Assembly: GCA_026874595.1 (NCBI GenBank)
Contig: CM049309.1
Location: 5,974,576-6,038,575 of the forward strand
Length of the DNA stretch: 64,000 nucleotides
Direction: 5' to 3'
From: Sipunculus nudus
Taxonomy: Eukaryota > Annelida > Sipuncula > Golfingiida > Sipunculidae
Shown here one piece after another: positions 57,190 through 64,000 of this stretch (within the stretch, counting starts at the first letter, position 1; every line of letters starts with the position of its first letter). The notes beneath the pieces are model-generated. The model was not told where the DNA came from, did not search any database, and saw only the letters and a program-made list of their open reading frames with translations. A program made the translations under genes and the position numbers.

Positions 57190-59382
57190 ATGGCTGCCGC
57201 CATTCAAACTGAGTCCGACTTGCAAGATAAAAGTGATAGTGATACCATCCTAGAGGAAATTTTCAAGCTGATCTGTATGTTATTCCATGAATGTATATTA
57301 AATTGTGTCTACGGTGATAATTTGTATTTTGGTATATTATATAAATATTCTATGGACTAAAGGACAGTGACAGCTCTCATTGTATATCGTGAAATTCAAA
57401 TATGTGGCTAAATCATTCGATCAAAACCTTTTTCCGCAATAATTTAGATCATTAAAGAAACTATGGGTATTTTCACAACTAACCATAACAATGAGTATCC
57501 ACAGAATTTATTAAATTAATTAGAGAGAGACATAAAGATAGCATGGGATCAGAGTGGAGGTGGCCTTACTAGTGAGCGATAATAAGTGAGTCAAAGGCTA
57601 AGGCCCGGCAGCTGATCATAACCGAGGTTGAGAAACAAAACGTATTTTTTTCCAGGCTAGCTTATGTGATTTTCATTATTTTACACCTAGTTTATACAAG
57701 GACAATATTTAGGACACTTATCAAATAATGATGAAACTCAGGTTTTAAATATTAATGAATTATTTGCTCTGATATGAAAAAAATATTCTTGGAAGTAGTT
57801 CAGGTCTTCTTAAAAGTAACACGTTACAGGCCGTCTATACTGAGAATATTATCTTTATCAAGTGAATTGTACCAGAATTTATTGAAATGATAATCATTTA
57901 TTTATCAATACAATTTATTAGATGTCTTACTCTACCACTCGCACGAGAAACAATTTAAATATTTTAATTTTTGTTTGTTTGTTTTAAATCTAGGTGATGA
58001 TCATCTCAACAAACTTTAGCAAAGATTCTTAGCGAGAGGCCAATCTGGGAGACAATTCAGGTGGGCATAAATATAAATAATGCCTTTTGCAAAAGTGTCA
58101 AAAGCAAGTATTGGAAAGAGAGGAAATCAAAATCTAAAAGAAATAAATTCCTAAATTCCACATGTTCCCTTTTGCCAAACAGATCTCATGGCCAACATGA
58201 AAACAGCCATTGCTCCAGTGTAATGATTTGAAAAAGTTCCAAAATCGACCAAAAGCCTAAAGGGTTTTGCAAAGCTGGGGCTAATCTGGAGCAAATGAAG
58301 TTACAAAACAATGAACTTCATGATGAAGTACAAGCTTAACAAATCTAATGGGTAAGAATGAATTTGGTGATTTGGATTTCAGTCAGTTCCGTCAAAGACA
58401 TGCCTCACTTCACTTTCACTCAGGAGTACAGATGGTTAAGCAGAACCGGACCATTTCAGTGTGGCTGAAATCTAAATCACCAGAAGAACAGACTCAGTTA
58501 CTGGACATGGCAAAACAGAAGAGTGCACAGCTAAGGGAGAAGCACCGAGCATATGAGCAGGAAGTGCTGGTCAAAACAAAAGTACGTCTTGAACTTGTTC
58601 GCCAAAAAAGGGAGGAAAAAGAAGCTGAGATAACTCGTGTAAAACAGCAGCTGCTTCATGCTGTAAAGGATCATGGAAGACCAGTAAGATAAAGAGAAGA
58701 ACCAACTTCCATTTTGAAGGAGAAGAATTCTCTCCAGGGAAAGCTGGAAGTAGTAAAAAATGGAATTCCTTATCTCAAAGAATTCCTTAACATCAAAGAT
58801 AAGATATTATTCTTTGGAAAGAAAGGACTAGAAGAACTTTCTGAAGCATTGAAGGATGTGACTGGCACTTTCCGAGCACCAAGAGTGCATGATGATGTAA
58901 ATGCTGTTGCAGGACCTTCAAAATTTGTTGAACTAAATGATGGAAAAGTAGATAAGTCAAAGCAGAAAAGAAAGTTAAGAGAACCTAGTTTAGAAAGTTG
59001 CACTTCTTCAGATTCAGAGATACATGCATCAGGGGATGAAGGACCTGCGACCAAAAAAGTGAAGAGTATACCTGAATTTGGAAAGTTTAGCTTTGAGAGA
59101 CAGGGAGTGTGGGTCGCCCTAGCATATGAGCAAGATTTTTTCATCGGCCAGGTGCTTAAGGTATACAGCCCCTCATGTGCCTTAATCTAGTTTTTGAACA
59201 GATTTAAGGATGTACTTAAATGGCCAAGAGTTGATGATACCGATGATATTGATTCAAAGTTTGTGTGTGTCTCTGATGTAGCATTTAGAACAAACAACAA
59301 TGGTCGCACATAGTTTGCCCAAGAACTGCCAGGCATTAAGGGACAGTACGATAAATTTAGATCATTATTCTTCTTTGATTAA
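57190..59382 (+). pseudogene. Multi-exon coiled-coil gene, recently broken
   Basis: Exon 1 (57190-57274) encodes MAAAIQTESDLQDKSDSDTI and ILEEIFKLI, then a GTATGT donor. Exon 2 (57994-58060, after TAAATCTAG) restores a Cys codon across the phase-1 junction and reads DDHLNKL, TAG, QRFLARGQSGRQF. Coding-like text resumes at about 58100 (NKFLNSTCSLLPNRSHGQHE, then MKLQNNELHDEVQA); a one-base shift occurs before 58348. One frame then runs from 58348 to 59382 over 345 codons, broken only by TAA at 58690, TAG at 59188 and TAG near 59308. It reads QFRQRHASLHFHSGVQ, a long charged coiled coil (EKHRAYEQEVLVKTKVRLEL), an acidic/basic linker with a KKVKS patch, then a small C-terminal domain (VWVALAYEQDFFIGQVLKVY, then KWPRVDDTDD). 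That last part looks like a Tudor/SH3-like barrel of a family I recall from marine invertebrates without a known function. It is probably transposon-linked or a lineage-specific multicopy gene. Confidence 0.65.
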
Positions 59383-59620
59383 GATGATGTATTGATTCAG
59401 AATTTGTATTATGTATAACAGAAAGAGACAGAAGCACACATATGAATGTTATTTGTTACTGAAGAATTGGATATAATTACATGATTAACTTAGTGCCTTT
59501 TGACCGTTGCTTGGTCGATTGTGATCAGTCAATGTAATAGATCCCATATTCACAACAACTTCAGAAAAGTATATTTTTAAAGTACACTTTACACTTTAAT
59601 ACATTTTAAACTGTATTAAA
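59383..59620. other. AT-rich spacer
   Basis: Nothing recognisable is seen. Confidence 0.5.
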
Positions 59621-60560
59621 GTACACTTGTATAAGTTAACAGATAAGATAAAAATATTGATTGAGGAACCTATTAACAATATGTTTGCAAATGGATCCTC
59701 AGAGCAGGTTAAGAAAAAGCTAGATTCCATCCTAACCCCTGCTAGCCTCATAGCCTTGACCACTACTAAAATGAACAAAGAGATCTGGACTAGATCAAGG
59801 AATTATACACAGCAGGGAGTCCTGAATGGACACATCACACCAGTGATCCAGGAAAACCCTAAAACAAGATCACATGAACATATACCATGTGACAATGACA
59901 AACCTGCTAAAGGCCTCACAGTGAATTAGTCAGTTGGCATCAACTGCTTTGGCAGCATATGAGCTCAGGTGAAGCGCATGGAGGGGAGAAGGCCACTTTT
60001 GTACAGTAGAGTGACGTAAATTATGAATATGATACTTGACCATGGAATGCCAAAGCAACTGCTTAAAGAAAAGCTTAAACTGTTTAACCCTATAAAGAAT
60101 TGTGAATATATGGAGACCATCTAAGCCAGCCAGAAGCTATTGGGAAACTTTTGCAGGGACACTAAGGTTGCAGATAAGACCATTACAGCTGGGGCAGTCC
60201 AATTTCTTTCATGGACTTACTCCAGTACTCCAGGAAGCCAATTACTGCATGCAAAACATAAATGGCAAAAAAGATGCTTCAACCGGTAGAAATTTTGGGG
60301 ATATTGACCACATCATTCCATTAGTGGATGTTTTACATGACATCTCTACACATAGGAGAGACCAGACCAAGCCTGATTTGAATCAGAGTTGTGTATCTCT
60401 GTGTTCCTCAAAGAACCTGCCAGCTATTTAGGGATGACTAGAACAAAAATGTAAAGGATATACACAAAACTTAAAAATAAAGAAAACGCAAAAATACAGA
60501 TCTCTGCCACATTCTGTAAATCAAGGCCACAGATCAAACAAGAACTTTACAACTGAAGGG
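59621..60560 (+). pseudogene. Retroelement gag-like relic
   Basis: The ORF at 59627-59929 reads NGSSEQVKKKLDSILTPASL, then TTTKMNKEIWTRSRNYTQQG. A later ORF (60102-60431) reads LQEANYCMQNINGKKDASTG, then LHDISTHRRDQTKPDLNQSC and VSLCSSKNLP. The ordered motifs VNxEIW ... D..xQ ... ANxxxxxxRRxxIKPDLNxxxxxLC are ones I know from gag-like ORFs of DIRS-type and related retroelements in aquatic animals. Stops at 59927 and 60429 and a break between the ORFs show decay. No reverse transcriptase or LTR is seen next to it. A separate DIRS-like RT fragment lies at 48.5 kb. Confidence 0.55.
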
Positions 60561-60770
60561 AAGGGCCCTTTTTAAAGTCTCCAGATGTTCTCAGAGAATG
60601 ACCAAGCCAACGTCTAGATGGGCTAGATGTAAACAACACTTGTGATGGTGTATGAAAACTTTAATAAAAGCTACTCTTTTCAATCAATTCCTTTGAAATT
60701 TCAGTTTTTAAAAGATTAAATCCTTATGTATATATACTGTGAAAATTTAATCAACAGTGTTTACAGGGAA
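60561..60770. repeat. Pearl-family core fragment
   Basis: The block AACAACACTTGTGATGGTGTATGAAAACTTTAATAAAAGC with CAATCAATTCC(T)T matches 29690-29760 and related text at 62655. It precedes the left end at 60771. Confidence 0.6.
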
Positions 60771-63381
60771 ACAAGGGACCTATGGGTCACGGCGCTCAGC
60801 TGTTATATATGATAAACAAAATATTATTTAGAAATGAGGCACATGCTGGTTTTGTGTGGTAATAAATATAAGCTGAGTTGTTGTTGTTTAGCTTATGATT
60901 TTGATAGTACCTTTGGAGACAGGGAAGAGGATTGATTTCATTTATTTTATTAACAAATGGAGTACTATTGTCACACAGATTTTGACTTGGCCATATAACT
61001 TATAAGCAGAATATATAATATAAGGGTTTAACTATTAATTTAAAAAAAATTACAAATATTGTCCCAAATATAATTTTTATTAAAAATAATAAGAGAATCA
61101 TATGATTTTTTAAAATGAAATATAACTGAAATTATTATTAAAATAATATTAAAGAATATATTCATAAATGCATTCATGAATACATTTGGAAAGTATTTGC
61201 ACTGGTATTCATATACTTTCATTTTTACCTGAATTCCCATTCTTTATGCAAGAAATTTTATAATGGAGTACATAATCATATTGGTATCTAAATACAATTA
61301 CAAAGTATTCGCACCATGTCTGGTGTTTATTCAATTTTCACCAAACAATGATGTTGAGAATCCAGAATATACAAAATTTACACATTTAAATAATGATCAT
61401 AAGTACCTGGTTTTATGGCTTTTATTTATATTAAAAAATAACTGTAATAAATTCATTTTGGACTAATTTCACATCAATGTACACACTAGACACAGTAGGA
61501 ATCTAGATTAATATTATCAACTGCATCTTTGTCTATCATTAATTTCCTTCATATGATCCCCAATGATTAGTAATGAATAATATGATTTACTTCTTTATCA
61601 TTAAAACTGAACTGAAAAATACCATAGGTGACTGCATGGTGTTATTTGGAATACGTGACATTATATCCTTCGATACAAGATTCTTATATCATCAGTAACT
61701 GCAAGTTAATTTCCTGTTATTATAAACTAACAAATTCCTTTTCTATTTTTCTTTAATTTTTTATTAAAAATCAATAAAAATCTATTAATTTATTGTTTAT
61801 TGTTATGTAGTTGGTTAAAACTACTAGATGAGTTGGGTTGGACACCTGGATCAACTGTGGCTGGCCATAAGCTGCCAGGATTCCCCGTGTATGCCTCGCC
61901 TCAAGCATGCATAATTTGCTGAAAGTTCAACAAGGTCAACATACAGGTGACTCAAGAGGGGCTGGAGAGAGCCAAAGTCTGACAGGGTCTCATAAAAACA
62001 TTAATAAAAGCTACAATTTTAGGCCAATTTCTTTCAGCTTTCTAAACTTAAAAAGCTGAAATCCTTATGTGTGCATGATATGAAAATTATATCAACAGTG
62101 CTCACAGGAAACAAACGTGCCATGGTCAAATTTGGGCAAAATTTAAGTTACTAATTTAACATTTTAATTAATAACTTATTAAATTTGAAAAATTCATAAC
62201 TAATTTTGGGTATTCAATTGAATCTTGATTAAATAATGTTACATCCCTGACAAAAAATCTCTAGCTTCAGCAATCCCCTTGTTAAGGGAGTAAATATATT
62301 TCTTGATTTTTTACAAAGTGCATTATGTTTGGGCCCATAACTTAAATCAATTACGCAATACTGACATCATTCTGGCATGTGCACAGAGAATGAAAAATAT
62401 GTATATTATTTATGATAAAAGTCAGATCAGTGGTTTTGATATTAAGCAGTCTTGAAGTGTAACAATGAGTTTTTAATGGAAAAATGAAGTTTTTCATTAA
62501 TATCTTGAAGATATTAAGTCCTAGTGACCAAATTCTTGGCATGGTAGGGGATTTTGGAGACATTTAACTGTATGCCAAATTTAAGGAACTAAGAGCTGAA
62601 GCTGGGGAGCTGAGCTCTTACAAACTGCATAACACTAGCTTGATGTAAACAATATGTTAAATGGTGCTTGAAAACTTGAATAAAATCTACAGTTTTTGAT
62701 CAACTGGTTTCAAATTTTTGGTGTTAACAGTTGAAAAGCTAACAAAAACATGCTGTGAAAATTAAATTCACAGTACTTACAGGATAAAAACGTGACATGG
62801 TCAAAGTTGGGCAAAATTTAAGGTACCAATTTTTTTTTAATTAATATTTTAAAAAATTTAAAGGTTTTTTATCTTATTTTGGGTATACAATTTAATTTTG
62901 ATTAATTAAAGTTATATTACTGGAAAAAAGGTCCATAGCTTTAACATGTTTTGTGTTAAGTGATCAAATATCTTTCCTGATTTTTTACAAAATGCATTAT
63001 GTTTGGGTCCATAACTTTTTTAAATTATACAATACAGACATAATTTCTTGAATGTACATAGGAACTATATAGAGGAATATTTATGGTAAATATGAGGAAA
63101 AACAGATGAGTGGTTTTGATATCAGGCAGTCCTGAAGTGTGAAAATAGGTTTTAAATAAAAAATTGAGGTTTTTCCTTAATTTCTCAAAGGAACGAAGTC
63201 GAAAAGACCCAGTTTTCGGCTTGGTAGGAGATCTTGGTGACATCTAACATTATGCCGAATTTTGGTTTCCTTGGTCTAACGGTTTCAAAACATGCCACAT
63301 CTACGGACGGACGGACGGACGGACCACGGACAATGGACCACGACTATAGCTCAGATGACTTATAGTCAGCTGAGCTAAAAA
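60771..63381 (+). mobile_element. Pearl-like repeat, 2.6-kb copy with degenerate internal units
   Basis: The left end is ACAAGGGACCTATGGGTCA then CGCTCAGCTG at 60771. The right end is (GACG)n at about 63304-63322, CACGGACAATGGACCACGACT, and a hairpin at 63348-63376 followed by AAAAA. The last ~600 bases match the ends of copies A and B. The first ~1.2 kb is a different AT-rich core. Internal units at about 62000, 62660 and 63380 share AATAAAA(G/T)CTAC and GTCAAA(G/T)TTGGGCAAAATTTAAG, so the family core is itself tandemly repeated (~660-720-bp spacing). Confidence 0.65.
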
Positions 63382-63979
63382 CATGCCGTTACCAAAGTTG
63401 GACAAAATTTAAGGTATTGATTTTTTGTTTATGCTAATAACTTAAAAAATTTGCAAAATTCAGATTTAATTTTGGGTAAACAATTGAATCTTGATTAAAT
63501 ATATCAGTTATATCCCTGAAAAAAAGTCTCCAGCTTCAGCAATTCTCATGTTAAGTGAGTAAATATATTTTCTGATTTTTTAAAAATTCCATTATATTTG
63601 GGCCCATAACTTCAAAACAATATGTAATACTGACCTAATTTTTTGTATGTTCATAGAAAATGTATGGAAAAATATGTATACTAAATATGATCAAAAACAG
63701 ATCAGTGGTTTTGATATAACTCTGCCTTGAAGTGTAACAATGGCTTTTTTAAGGAAAATGGAGGTTTTTCCTTAATATCTCAAAGGAATGAAGTCCTAGT
63801 GACCCAATTTTCGACATGGAAGGAGTTTTGGGGACATCTAACTGTATGCAAAATTTTGGATTCTTAGGTCCAACGGTTTCAAAACGTGCCCTGTTAACGG
63901 GGGTATGGACGGCCGGACGGATGATGGACAAAGGACCACGACTATAGCTCAGATGACTTAGAGTCAGCTGAGCTAAAAA
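63382..63979 (+). repeat. Extra terminal unit of the pearl-like family
   Basis: This begins with CATGCCGTTACCAAAGTTGGACAAAATTTAAGG, repeats the unit core, and ends in its own ACGG-rich tract (about 63905-63925) and hairpin (63946-63974). The same two-unit arrangement occurs at 30025-32154. Confidence 0.7.
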
Positions 63980-64000
63980 TGATGAATTTTGCTTATTTTT

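Overview
This window looks like AT-rich, intron-bearing nuclear DNA from a marine invertebrate, most likely a mollusc and plausibly a bivalve. That assignment is inference. It rests on clear GT-AG splice junctions, on the mix of DNA-transposon relics, and on repeats that end in (ACGG)n microsatellites plus a terminal hairpin, an architecture known from bivalve 'pearl'/Helitron-like elements. No rRNA, tRNA, CRISPR array, operon or convincing intact host gene is visible. Almost every coding stretch is a broken mobile-element gene or a broken multi-exon gene.

Layout. 0-2.6 kb is featureless AT-rich DNA. 2.6-6 kb holds five tandem ~217-bp units followed by a decayed TatD-family metal-dependent nuclease gene with an N-terminal zinc finger; the units contain a piece of the TatD coding sequence itself. 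6.5-10.9 kb is a large hAT element whose ~760-residue transposase has only two visible lesions. 11.2-14.3 kb holds a possible solo LTR, a short tandem array and a 1.9-kb pearl-like repeat. 14.4-16.5 kb is a CpG-rich gene fragment with four tiny phase-1 exons followed by a zinc-finger exon. 16.7-28 kb contains four copies of an unidentified coding repeat and a PHD-finger remnant. Between copies C and D lies a 5.6-kb fold-back element with ~300-bp inverted ends inserted in a (TA)n tract, and inside it an array of ~340-bp repeats.

28-34.5 kb holds two unidentified exons, a possible LTR/primer-binding site, a second copy of the 1.9-kb repeat and two tandem copies of a MULE transposase C-terminus. 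35.4-37.5 kb is a P-element/THAP9-like transposase relic, 38.2-39.8 kb a piggyBac relic. 41.1-47.5 kb contains two copies of a hAT relic, one interrupted by another hAT C-terminus, plus an exon series from a second hAT type. 48-49.4 kb combines DIRS-like gag and reverse-transcriptase pieces in opposite orientations with a YqaJ-like exonuclease relic. 51.1-52.9 kb is the N-terminal half of a MULE gene. 54.1-55.4 kb is a non-autonomous inverted-repeat element. 57.2-59.4 kb is a three-part, recently broken coiled-coil gene. 59.6-60.6 kb is a retroelement gag-like relic. 60.6-64 kb is more pearl-like repeat.

The strongest second-look items are the TatD zinc-finger pseudogene with its amplified coding fragment, the fold-back element enclosing a nested satellite-bearing repeat, the family of repeats sharing ends but not cores (all in one orientation), and the nearly readable gene at 57-59 kb. 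All family assignments are from reading motifs by eye; no database search was run.
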